Positions 23,218 through 33,749 of a stretch of 64,000 bases of DNA are shown piece by piece. The first letter of the stretch is position 1, and each line of letters begins with the position of its first letter. A program made the position numbers and the translations under genes. The notes beneath the pieces are model-generated. The model was not told the DNA's origin, did no database searches, and saw only the letters and a list, made by a program, of their open reading frames with translations. Source of the stretch: Triatoma infestans (taxonomy: Eukaryota; Arthropoda; Insecta; Hemiptera; Reduviidae); assembly GCA_011037195.1 (NCBI GenBank), contig JAAEAF010002690.1, positions 62,001 to 126,000 on the forward strand, written 5' to 3'.

Positions 23218-23858
23218 CTGAAAAAAAACTATTACCTGTACTCGCTTCGGCGGTACATACACTAAAAAAAAATATTTTGCAATGCCTACAGTGATGTGAA
23301 GGAAAATTCCAAAATCGCCCCCAAGTCGAATCTGGTTCGAAACAAGGAAAGAAGCCTCTACAAAATAAGTAAAATGAGAATCTTAAAATAATGTGTAAAA
23401 ATTAAAAAACCGTAAAAATTACAGTTAGGAATGTCGTTAATCGAAATAAATTTGAGAATATCTGATCAGCGAAATTTACTGCGAAATTCTTTAATGTATT
23501 AGAAAAAAAACTGGCTTAATCTATTCTGTTTTATTTTTACAAAGGTCTTCTATAACAGAATATAGATTTCACCTTTGGCCAAAGGATCAATGAAATTCCC
23601 CTATCTCTCAACCTCATATTAGCGCCTATATCATGAAATAAAAGTTCAGATTCTATGGTGAAAAATTGCTCTATCAAATAAGACGGAAATCGCCGGAATA
23701 ATTTTTGAAGCTCTCATAGAAATCGAACTCGGACCGCTCGCACCACAGGCGAGAGACGGTTACAACAGAGCTACGCGGGAGACCTTAGGCTGTTGTTTGA
23801 TGAATAGTATTGAATTTATGTCTAGCTTATTAAAAAAAAAACAGACATTTTATCTTAT
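23218..23858. other. AT-rich non-coding spacer
   Basis: 23665-23790 has a tRNA-like look (CGAACTCGGACCGCTCGCA) but no cloverleaf could be drawn. Nothing else was seen. Confidence 0.35.
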
Positions 23859-24270
23859 TTAAACTGCCTTCCTCTGGAAGAAGTTTATATACTCCTGCTT
23901 CAGTTCATGATTTCCTGAGAATCTCTTTTCTAAATACAAAAATCTTTTGATTGCCTGATCTTTTGATTCTCCTAAAGCAGTAGTAAAATCTTCAGAAAAC
24001 GGCAACTTGACAATAAACTTTCCATCAGGTAAACGTTTAACATTAGATATGTAATTTTTTTCACACAACTCGTCTTCAATGGATTTCGGCGAATTATTTG
24101 GTATATCTTCTAATTTCCAAAACGATGACATGAGATCATCTATGCTTGGTTGATCATTGGTAGTATGAAGTGATATGCGATATGTCTGGGGGGTAATACT
24201 ATTGATGAAATCTTGCCTCTGATGATCCAGCCAAATTTAGTGTTTTGTAAAACAGGCATGTGTGTGTTCT
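23859..24270 (-). pseudogene. BEL/Pao polyprotein fragment
   Basis: On the minus strand, from about 24270, one frame reads PVLQNTKFGWIIRGKISS, a motif placed at the end of the protease region in BEL/Pao elements. After a frame change near 24160 it continues as QPSIDDLMSSFWKLEDIP and then 90 codons to 23859 (DGKFIVKLPF, LGESKDQAIKRFLYLEKRF, ELKQEYINFF). This FW-LE-IP...VxLPF...LG-S...A--R---LE order is typical of the linker between protease and reverse transcriptase in BEL/Pao polyproteins. Nothing of RT, integrase or LTRs is visible next to it, so it is an isolated relic. Confidence 0.75.
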
Positions 24271-24608
24271 CCTAATTGAATAGGCCTACTTTCAAGAAGA
24301 CTGTGCATAGTACCTTTGGCTAGTCGAGTGATCCACTTGTTAGAATACCATCCATGTTATTTACAGAAAATAGTACCAACAAAAATGAAGCAGCGTAACA
24401 CGGAAAATATCTCTAATAATACATACTACAAACAACTTGGTAATTGCCTTCGCAACTATTTTTTCTCAACTATTATTTGTAGTTACAGTTTCAACTACAA
24501 ATATTTTATTTGAAAACAATAGGAAAAACTGCAAAAGCAACTACAACTACATTTGTATTTGTTAGTTATTTCTAATTATTTCTCAACTAATGAGACTGTA
24601 TCTGCTAT
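24271..24608. other. AT-rich non-coding spacer
   Basis: Nothing recognisable. Confidence 0.4.
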
Positions 24609-24738
24609 TTTATCCGTCGTAGCATGCATGTTCGTTTTGTTCCTGACCAGTTCCGGATTTTCATCCATCGTCATGGACGAATCCAGCGATGGATGAAAAT
24701 CCGAAACCAAATATGCATGTTACGATGGATAAAACACC
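24609..24738. mobile_element. Family B foldback, short degenerate copy
   Basis: Two arms face each other around 24678: TTTTATCCGTCGTAGCATGC on the left and GCATGTTACGATGGATAAAA on the right, each with the GGATGAAAATCC hairpin. Both hammerhead-like cores are damaged: on minus the first core base is A and GAAA reads GGAA; on plus the CTGACGA reads CCAGCGA. Confidence 0.65.
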
Positions 24739-24879
24739 AGATGTTATCCAGCATTGCAGATCTATCCACATATTCAATAATGAAACTGTAGTTTATATTT
24801 TTCAATTCCAACGGCGGCGGTCGGTCGCTAAACTACCGAATATCGCATTCCAAGTTCAGTCAGTTCCATATTTCCAGCT

Positions 24880-24995
24880 TTCTGTGCTCAGGGGACTTCG
24901 AAACTCTCTTTCGTGAAAATTTTCTATGAAAACTCAATTTAGAAAATTTGATCCATCGCAATACTTCCACTTAACAATATTAAATGAATGTCATA
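24880..24995 (+). repeat. Family E right-end fragment
   Basis: It contains TGCTCAGGGGACTTCGAAA, GAAAATTTGATCC and TCGCAATACTTCCACTTA. The terminal AGAGAAAG is not clear. Confidence 0.5.
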
Positions 24996-27900
24996 TAAGA
25001 GCAAACTGACTTTCTCAATTCCAAGAATCTGTTTTTTGTTGACTTTTGGTTAGTACTTCTTCACAAAATATATTATATTTCTTCGTAACTTTATTCTGCG
25101 AACTTCTACAATGTATAACAGAAGTTTTAGAAAAAAAATAAAAACAAGATTACAAATTGTAGATTTCATTTTATTTTTCGTTAAGCATGGTAAGCATTGT
25201 AAATAAAGAAATGTAACAGTTTATCTCATTGAAAAGTAAGCACACCCTTGAACAAATGTCACACAACAACAAACGTGATTCTAGCCAGGCACAATAATAC
25301 CAAGTCCAATGTAAGTTGGGTACATCCTTCTGTTGAATGAAATGTCAGACGTTATTTTCTTTTTACGGTATAGGGTACTTCAACTTCAATTTCCCTTTAT
25401 ATATATATATATATATATATGGACTGAGAAAAACATTTCCAAGAAATAGGCAGCAATAAATGGGAGAAAGGAACAAACATTTAAATTAAAACATTTCAAA
25501 AGTAAAGCAAGAAAAACGGGCAATTAACTGCATGTCGGGCACAGTCCTTCTACTTCACTATTAATTTACCGTTTCTATTTTTATTTGAGTAAAATGAACT
25601 TCTTTTCTTTGTTTCAGTCTTGTAAATGCATGTGTGTTTGTGTGTGTTTGTACGTATTTTAATGATAAATGCAAGAAGACATTGTGGCGGATGCAAGATA
25701 CAAACTGGGAGGAAGAAAAATAGTCTTAGACATTAGGTTTAAAGGAGACGAAATGGAACGATTTAAGAGCAAAGGTCAAATATTGAGTTACGAAAGTAAA
25801 CAACATATATTCAGCAAAACACTATTCCCTACAAGTGGCGTCCGATTTTGAGGGGCAAATTCATTGTATTTGACGTTTCTGTTTACATTATAACACTTTG
25901 TATGGTGTTGCAAGATGTCTTTAATAGAAAACTGAGTAATTAAATGCGAATAAGATTTCCATGTCAAGTATTCCAGGAGTTTCGTTCGTTTTCAACAATG
26001 TACATATTTGAAAAGGAGCTCTCGTTATATGCGGTTTAAAAATAAAGAAACAAGGCGAGCTCTTGATATGATTTGATGCAATAAGTTACACCTATCTAAC
26101 ATACCGGATACGAAAAAACATACATTTCAGAAACAACTAACTGACTTTCGTAATAATATGAACATAAGGCTTTTTTTATTTACTAAATTCCAAAATTGCA
26201 TAATGTACCGAAGGCTCCTCAAGAGAATTTTTCTTGCTTTTGAGTTTCACCAATAAGAAATCCTGAAACTCGTAGCCTCCTTAGAGAAGAACAGATGGGC
26301 GTAGGTCACAAGTGGGCAAACTCACAGCAATCCTGCATTATTTAAAAACTTAAAAACATGAGAGCTGTCGCGAGAGAAAACTCCTATTCCAGGAGTGGCA
26401 CCAAAATCCAAATCTCAGGAATATTTGCAGTGAGTCCACGCTATTTTATCATTAATTCCATATTTCCTAAAAAGTGAGTTTGCAACATGATCCATGTTTT
26501 AGAGATGTTTCCTTGGAAGGTAATAATCCTATAACCAAGACAGGTTCCTCATAGATTTATTAAGGAAAAGAACTTCTACAAAAATCTTAGGGTGTCTCTG
26601 GCCAGCAATAAACCTCTTCAACAGGATGTGATTTCTTGTTAGTCATTTCTGTATGTCACATAGGCGGTAGGCGGTGTAATCTTCCAATAGACTGTTTTTT
26701 GTCAGCTTTTTTCAGTAGGCTTTTTTTACGAGGTTCAGGCACGCTAGGTATCCGCTAGTACCTCTTCATTTCCTTTGAATGCTTCTATACGCTGGCACCA
26801 GCGTACGCTATTGTGCGTACGCTAATGTGTAACAGAACGTTTGGAGTACGCTGAGCTAGAATTTGCCTTTTTGGAACGCGAAAAACACAAATAGTTGAAC
26901 ACATATCAATTCCCTATGAAAGCCCCAATGTGAAGTGCGTGACCGCCCTGAAAATTATATAAGAAAACCCAAAAAAAACATTGACATTCTGATAAAAATT
27001 GAGGCGGACATCTGGAAAAATCACAAGATGAAAATATCACAAGCAGGAAGATTTCGGTTAGGCTACAACATACAAGAAATAAAGAGTAGTAGACTGCATA
27101 AGGTCTGCCGTTTTAGCCGCTCAGTGAACAAAATATCCCAGAAAATATAAAATATTCAGAAAACGCAGCTAATCGGTTCAAGAAATATTTAGAACATAAC
27201 ACTTCCACACATATGGACCTATCTCTATTTCCTTCCTAAGATCTAATGGTGGAATACCAACTATTAATAGCCATTAGTTCAATAAAACTTTATACAAAAT
27301 AATTTATTTAAAAAAAAAAATCGAAATTTATAAATATAAAGAAAGTTCTTTTCCAATAAATTCATTATTGAAAAAGGAACATATATATATATTTGTTAAC
27401 GAGGACGCGTTTGTATATGTGTGTTGTATTTGTATTACCGTCCAGTACCGTCCAGTATATTGTACTCGCATGTACCTTGCCTCAGTGATTATAAATATAT
27501 TGTACTTGATGGGTAATAGAGTTTTTCCTAAACTGACAAGTGTAGGTTGCAAAAGATAAAAAAATAAAATAAAAAACTAAATAATAAATGATTTTCCAAC
27601 TCTCAATCAGTTTCAGAAAGGGTAAATAACTGGACCCACTCGATCAGCTTGTATTGAGTGAGGTGTGATTTTGACAGCAGTATCTTTGGTGGGTTGATAT
27701 TAGAAGGACGATAGGTCCTCGACCCACTACTGTTGGTCAGACCCACAACTCTACTATTACTACCGCTAGTAACATACATATACACTCTCGCTCTGATGCC
27801 CATCATATTTCATACTGCTCATCAAAAGGGATGAAGGTAGCGGATTAAGGCAATACCAGACCAACACACTCCATGGGTAATGTCAACCCTCTTCAACCAC

Positions 27901-28009
27901 AGATTACAAATCAAACACTGATACTCCAAATACAAGTTATTTCTTCGTCACTTTTCAAACATTACCTTGATTTCTATTTTAAAATAACTATCACAATGCA
28001 ATAAAAAAA
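24996..28009. other. Long non-coding stretch
   Basis: A TA microsatellite lies at 25397-25420. Near 26800-26822 AGCGTACGC and GCGTACGCT form a 9-bp hairpin in a slightly GC-richer patch. 27603-27806 is also less AT-rich and open on minus for 67 codons, without a recognisable domain. No gene could be supported. Confidence 0.4.
25397..25420. repeat. (TA)n microsatellite
   Basis: An uninterrupted TA run of about 24 bp. Confidence 0.9.
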
Positions 28010-28156
28010 AAATCTGGTGTGAAACACTCACACGACTTTCTCTTATTCTTTACAGAATTATAACAGACAAACTTATAACTTTTAATAAGTTTATCTCTCT
28101 TCAACGAAGAATATAAACTTAAAAAATAAAAAACAACACTTTTTTTTAAGAAAGCG

Positions 28157-28194
28157 CATCGATCGGTTTCGGGCGTTCGCCCATCATCAGGATG
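28157..28194 (-). ncRNA. Hammerhead-ribozyme-like motif (family D, left arm)
   Basis: Minus-strand core CTGATGA (28190-28184), extra T, stem II GGGC/GCCC, GAAA (28170-28167), then CCGATC with predicted cleavage after the C at 28161. Stem I is CATC (28194-28191) with GATG (28160-28157), all Watson-Crick. The ACCGGT palindrome is ACCGAT here, which weakens stem III. Confidence 0.5.
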
Positions 28195-28844
28195 ATTTTG
28201 TCAAACAGTGTGTTACCATGTTAATGTGGAGTGAACGTTACATTAAGGTTGGATAACACACTTATATAATTTTTCATGATATACTCGTATTTATAAAAGT
28301 CTGTACTTAGGCTAGTTTAGACTTGTTATATTAAGGCCTATAAAGAACCCATATTTAAGTATATGCATGCATGCTTGGATGGTGTGTGTGAATTATAAAA
28401 AGGTGAAATGTGGAATGGAATGCATAATTATCAAACAACTTGCTTGTATAGATTAATTGTTCAACAACATATTTATTTACCTATACTATCTTACGACCAT
28501 TTAGTTCGTATTTTATTATTTCTTGTCAGTAACGGCTGACACACTGTTCTTTCCTCTGTTAGAAATAAATAAATATAATAGTAAGATAGTATTGGTAATT
28601 AATATATCAAGTAAATCTCCTTCAAAAAACGTAGTTTAAGTTTAACAACCCCACTTGTTGGATGTTTCCATTTTTAAAGTGAACAATATGCCCCTTTAAA
28701 GGCCGAACCATGTGTTTTCCCACTCAGATACCAACGCCCCTCTTAACCTAGTTAGGTTATAACAAAAACATTTTTAAAACCAGCGAATCAACTAAATTAT
28801 TTACTCTACGCAAGTCTATGTTATCACACTGTTTAAAAAAAAAA

Positions 28845-28884
28845 CATTCTGATGATGGGCGACGCCTGAAACCGGTCGATGACC
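28845..28884 (+). ncRNA. Hammerhead-ribozyme-like motif (family D, right arm)
   Basis: The core order is CTGATGA, unpaired T, stem II GGGC/GCCT closed by one G-T wobble, GAAA, the self-complementary ACCGGT as a minimal stem III, then C as the predicted cleavage nucleotide (28877). CATT at 28845-28848 pairs with GATG at 28878-28881 as stem I. All invariant core bases are present. A very short stem III would favour action as a dimer. Activity is inferred, not shown. Confidence 0.55.
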
Positions 28885-29035
28885 ACAAAAAGAAGCAGGC
28901 TGACATGGAAAATATCTCTGATTTCTTCAAGTAATTTTGACAAACTATTTAATTCTAATTTATAGTATTTAGATGATAGAATCGTATAATAAACTTTCTT
29001 TTTTTGTCACTCTTTATTTGAAATTTACAACTGTA

Positions 29036-30429
29036 AACAATTTTACAATAAGTAAATATGATATGATAATTGCATTAACTCAATTGACTTGTTCAGTGAT
29101 GACTACCACCAGTTATTTAAGAAACCGCACGCCAACGGCCTTTTTGAGCTTCGTTGAGGGTTTCCAGGGAGGGAATGTGAAATGAAGGCTTGGGCTAAAT
29201 GATTTGAGTGCGGTACGAGTTTATTGTGAAATAGTTATAAATGGTTTTTGCAAATGGTTATTCAACATGTGTGTCAAGCATTTTTATGCTCTCGTTTCAG
29301 GTGCCACAACCGCTAGAGCATAAAAAAAGTATTACATTACTCAGTGTTTGATAAATAAGTGTTTATGAAACATAATATACTCAGTGGCTGAATGTAGAGA
29401 AAAACGGAAGTAGTAAGATATAACAAGGAAAAAATAAAAAAAAATAAGATAAAAATAAAACGGTTAAACAAACAAAGAGCTATCTATCCACCATCTACAT
29501 AATTGGCCATATCAAATATTTATTGTTGATGACCTGTATACATTATTATTGTTATCATAATGATTTTGATCTCTCCAAATAATATCAACAACCTCCAGTA
29601 AACTAAACTTTTTTTCTACACGTTATAATACAAACAGAGTGGACAAATTGTATTTGTTTATCTTAGAGTTGGTCATTCTTCTCCACGCCTTTTCCAAACA
29701 GGAAGATAGTATGTATAACGTCAAGTTTTCTCTCTGGAGTGTTGTGTCACAAAGTACCATCAACACTCTAACACTAACTCATTTATTTCTTTCTCATATT
29801 GTTAGTTTACAAAAACTTTTCTACTTATGTTTTTTTTTTCATTTTTCTCTCAGTGAGTATTCATTTTCCCTTCTTTAAATTCACTGTATGTCTGCGGTAA
29901 ACAAGATATCCTTTTAACATACATTGACCCATTTTACGAGGAAATAGTAAAGAAAAACTAAACTTAATCTAATATTATTTTTCTCTTAGTGCTGTAAAGA
30001 TACGGCAACAAAGTATTTCTTCTTAGTAAGGTTGTGTTGTGTTGATATTAAATTTTGTAAATATGTTTTACTGGGAAATACGAATGTTAAAGTCCCCAGA
30101 GAATAAAAAAACAACCTTTTTCGGCAATCGAGTTCATATAGTCTCTCTCTCTCTCTCTCTCTCTCGAAATATTGACAACCGAAAATATGACAAAGGTTGA
30201 AAGGAAAATTGTTACTTTGAAAAAATCCAATGTGAAATAATTCCCGATTTTCCCATACTGCAGTTAATACCAGTATAAAATTAACTGATTTTTTTAAACT
30301 TGAATTTTTTTTACTTAATTACTTTAACAGAAATACAAAGATGGGAGAAGGTATATGACGTCGGTGTACAACTCATGACAGCTAATAGTTGAAGTGATTA
30401 CATCCATTGTAGTCAATAACATTGAATAA
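29036..30429. other. AT-rich non-coding stretch
   Basis: It includes a CT microsatellite at 30141-30165. The ORF at 29639-29878 is A/T-codon rich and has no recognisable domain. Confidence 0.4.
30141..30165. repeat. (CT)n microsatellite
   Basis: An uninterrupted CT run of about 25 bp. Confidence 0.9.
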
Positions 30430-31002
30430 AGGCTCAAAAACATTTCAACTATAACTTCCCTAAAATCAATTTTCCTGTAAGACCTTTCATCGTTTAAATC
30501 AGGAAAATTTGCATTATAAGTTTAAAGAAAATCGTTATGTACATTTTCAAGGGGGTCCCGCTAAATTCAAAGACCAATTCTGTAATATCGCACTTCTAGT
30601 TTAGTGATTTTCTACAAATTCACGTTTCTAATGTGTCTTAATTATTATGTAACAGGTAGAATCATACATTGCATTGAAGGTTACTTTAGAGAGAATCTTG
30701 AGTTGCTACTCCCCCAGAACCCCCCCCAAAAATAATTTTTTCTAGAAAAATATTTCAAATAAAAATGATAGGCTGTAGGTATATGTCCATACTAAATTAC
30801 TATACGAAATTTAAAGGAAATCGTTGGAGCCATTTTTTTTTTTTAAAGAAACTCAAGAAAAACTGAAAATAAAAAACTTCAGTAACATATTTCCGCTTGA
30901 TGATTTTTTTTTTTACCAAAATGTCAAATGGTATTGTGGGACCTAATCGAAATAGCAAGTATGATCTTGCTACGATTTTTTGTTCTTTGTGAGACATGTT
31001 GT

Positions 31003-31034
<32 letters not shown>

Positions 31035-31180
31035 AATATATAAATATATACCATGCGTTAAAAACATATGTTATGAACCCAGGGAACCTCAAAACATAGT
31101 TATACATATTTCCGATGAAAACATATGATTTCGAAAACTGGAGATGATCGCCGTACTTCCTCAAGCATCAATAAGAGAAA
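30430..31180 (+). repeat. Family E dispersed repeat, adjacent copy
   Basis: It contains AAGTTTAAAGAAAATCG, TCGCACTTCTAGTTTAG, then a second round with GGAAATCGTTGGAGCC, AATAGCAAGTATG, an AC microsatellite at 31010-31035, CCAGGGAACCTCAAAACAT, TTTCCGATGAAAAC and the right end ATAAGAGAAAGTAAG near 31172. The next copy starts about 40 bp further on. Confidence 0.65.
31010..31035. repeat. (CA)n microsatellite
   Basis: A CA run of about 26 bp, at the same place in family E where other copies have shorter CA-rich patches. Confidence 0.9.
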
Positions 31181-31218
31181 GTAAGAGGAAAAACATCTGA
31201 TATGAAACACTTAACACG

Positions 31219-32033
31219 ACTTTCTCTTACTGCAGTTTACCCAGTTACATACAGCAAATTTTCTTTAAACATGTTACTCTTAGTAGATGATAAGTTAGTT
31301 GTCTTTAATGTTATACTACTGGGATAATATAAACATAAAACTACTTTTTGGAGGAAAGCAAAAACCTTAGCCCCCCCCTAAACCCTTCAAAGATATTTCT
31401 CAAAAAAAAAAAAAAAATAATGGGTTCCTGTATTTATAGTTAATTTCATTAAATCCGTTGGTGTTTTTATGTAGAAAATTGCAGAAAACTAAAATTACTT
31501 TTCAGTTAAAAAAAAAAAAACCGCACTTCCTGTCTACCGATCTTTTCCAAACACGGTATTTGGCAACATGTTTAATTCTAATTACTATTATATAAATGAA
31601 GGAATCGTATAATATACTGAAATATCACTTTCGAGGAAAACATAACCGCACGCTACCCCTAAAAATAGCTCCTTAAATGAAATTTTCCAGAGGAATAAGC
31701 AAAGTTATAGCTGATAGTATGTGATTTTAAGCTTTAAAAAAAAAGATCGTTGAAGCGTTTTCCGGTTGAGGAATTTTGACAGATAACTTCTTGTCGAATA
31801 CTATGGTTACACCCCCATGGTGAATGTAAAGAATGAACTTCCTGCTGGTATTTAAGCAATGTTATTCACTTGGATACACAAACAAAAACACACTCTCTCA
31901 CAAACACACACATTTTCTAAAAAGCACTCTTCTGACTCAGGGGACATTTCAAAACATGTAATTCTGATAAAAAAATCGATATAGAAAATTTGACACGTTC
32001 GCAATACTTCCCCTCATAGCAGTAAGAGAAAGT
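31219..32033 (+). mobile_element. Family E, most complete copy (about 815 bp)
   Basis: The ends are inverted: CTTTCTCTTACTGC at the left (31219 on) and GCAGTAAGAGAAAGTA at the right (32018-32033). Inside are two diverged rounds of one unit: a block with CCCCCTAAACC, then TTTCTCAAAAAA or TTTTCCAGAGG, then AATCCGTTGG or GATCGTTGAAGC, then a short A-run and CGCACTTCCTG-like sequence. A CA-rich patch, GACTCAGGGGACATTTC and AAAATTTGACACGTTCGCAA follow. No coding capacity is seen, so it would be a non-autonomous element. Which transposase family mobilised it is unknown. Confidence 0.6.
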
Positions 32034-33459
32034 AAAAAAAATAAATAAATAAATAAAAAAAAAGAAAAATAACATAAATCTTCTTCTTTTAAATAAATAA
32101 TCAGATTAAAATGTAGTATAAATAACATTCCAATAACAACAAAGGCTGCATATTTCATGGAAAAGACTTAAGACCCAGTTTTCTAAGAGATATACATACA
32201 TAAGCTAATTTTGTTTCTTTCTTGATTGCTCCGTGGCGTAAAAAAATTAAAAAACAAAAAATCTGTACGAGAGAGGGGGTATAGTGTAAAAAAAAACAAA
32301 ATTAAGTTAAAACCTGACCCAGTTGACAACCAATTAACAAGATTGTTGTTTTGGGATACAAAAGACCAAACTGGGCACATAAATTTAATTATAATTTTTA
32401 GTAAAATAAAGTGAGAGAGAAAGGGCTTTGTGTGGCTTCTGAAAATTTTCGTCTTTTTTTTTTTAACTTTCTATAGGGGGTGAATTTCTTTTATTTTAAT
32501 TATTTTTCGAGGTTATATTTTGCTGTAAACAATAAAAAACTAATGATTAATCGAAAACTAATCTCTAATTTTTGGTATACTTACTGCCAGGGACCGAGCG
32601 CGTAAAGCCCCCACAAGGACATGTGACTTGTAAACAATTTTGTCGTCTTTTACCCTAGGAATGAATTCCTGAAGTTACGGAGTTTAACCTTAGGACACCC
32701 TCTACATACATAATATGCAACTTACGTCATTTAAATGAAAATGGGCCACGTATAAACGGCTTTGGCACCCTGTTGTACACAATATTAATTTATTTATTTA
32801 AATTCACCGAAAATAACAATAAAATAAAAAAATCTTGCACAAATATTAACCAAAGCAAAAAATTAATTCAATCTAGAAATATGACAAAAAGTTTTTCAAT
32901 AACCATTTTAAAAATGTCTCCTGCAAGGACCAAAGTTTTAGAAACTGCCAGCTACTTAGAGAAAAAATAAAAAGATAAAGTTTTACCAGTAATAGCAAAA
33001 GGTGAGCTAGTTAAATTTTTAAAACATGTTAAGAACTACCTTGGGAATAGAGCAATATAAGGGGCCAGCTGAGCTCTCTTTTACTCAGTTCTCTCCGCAC
33101 TACACACCCGACAGAAAAGAGGGAAAAAAAGTTACATGTCAACAAAGTTAGAACATTTCCCAACTTTGAAGAGTGCCTTAACTAGCTAGGCCAATAGCAA
33201 GCCGCGCTCTCTACAAACAAGTGAGCTTTAGAAATTTATTAGCCAGGTTTAGTAAGTGGTTTTTATTTATCAAAATAAATTAATTCTTCATAAATTATAT
33301 AATATATATTAGCAAATAAAATTTATATTTTATTTTTATAATATCAATAACTGAACAAAATTGTTACTATGTAATGGTGAACAAAGGATAAGTCTACACA
33401 GGACAAAATTTCTTGGAAGTCATTATGAAAGTTTTTAACATTTTAATTATTAAATAATT
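32034..33459. other. Non-coding stretch before the Gypsy element
   Basis: 32600-32760 and 33060-33200 are less AT-rich (CCAGGGACCGAGCGCG; GGCCAGCTGAGCTCTC), which may be remnants or regulatory sequence, but no feature can be named. Confidence 0.35.
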
Positions 33460-33463
33460 AAAC

Positions 33464-33736
33464 TGTAAGAGTCAGCAGTGGAGGTGGTGTTGTGTTTGTT
33501 TATGTTTATGTAGTATATTTTATTTTATAATCCCAATGTGAATTTTAGTTACCAAGAGCCAAAGGTCAGGTGAGAGTGAGGCAGTCAGAGTTGGCAAGTG
33601 CTGGTGTGCAGAGCTAGTTCGTACTGAGTGTGATTTGTCCTAAAGAAAGCCAAGCTTCCCTCTCGCCTACCTGCGGGGCTCTCTGGTCTGCGGCCTGTTG
33701 CTGCATACGTATGTATGTAATATACGTCTGTATATG
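33464..33736 (+). repeat. 5' LTR, truncated
   Basis: It is nearly identical to 37490-37761 of the 3' LTR (a few differences near 33655-33665). It begins TGTAAGAGTCAGCAG. After GTCTGTATATG the identity stops abruptly: about 262 bp of LTR present at the other end are missing here. Confidence 0.92.
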
Positions 33737-33749
33737 TGTACGTATGTCA

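Larger units (their letters stand above)
28149..29035. mobile_element. Family D element with two inverted hammerhead-like arms
   Basis: The left arm (28151-28260, minus) and right arm (28801-28895, plus) both carry the module. Left: CTGATGA at 28190-28184, extra T, stem GGGC/GCCC with GAAC loop, GAAA, and a cleavage-type UC followed by GATG. Right: CTGATGA 28849-28855, T, GGGC 28857-28860, GCCT 28864-28867, GAAA 28868-28871, CCGGTC 28872-28877, GATG 28878-28881. The base before CTGATGA is C on the left and T on the right, and both pair with the G after GTC. The right arm runs on to about 29035 in sequence shared with 59640-59760. About 540 bp of unrelated AT-rich DNA lies between the arms. 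Confidence 0.7.

Noticed and set aside
26800..26822. Hairpin AGCGTACGC/GCGTACGCT
   Set aside because: Only 9 bp, no copies seen elsewhere; likely chance within a small GC-richer patch.
28149..28895. Foldback arms of family D as plain DNA-transposon terminal repeats
   Set aside because: This remains possible, but it does not explain why stem pairing and the CTGANGA/GAAA/GTC order recur in families with unrelated stem sequences.
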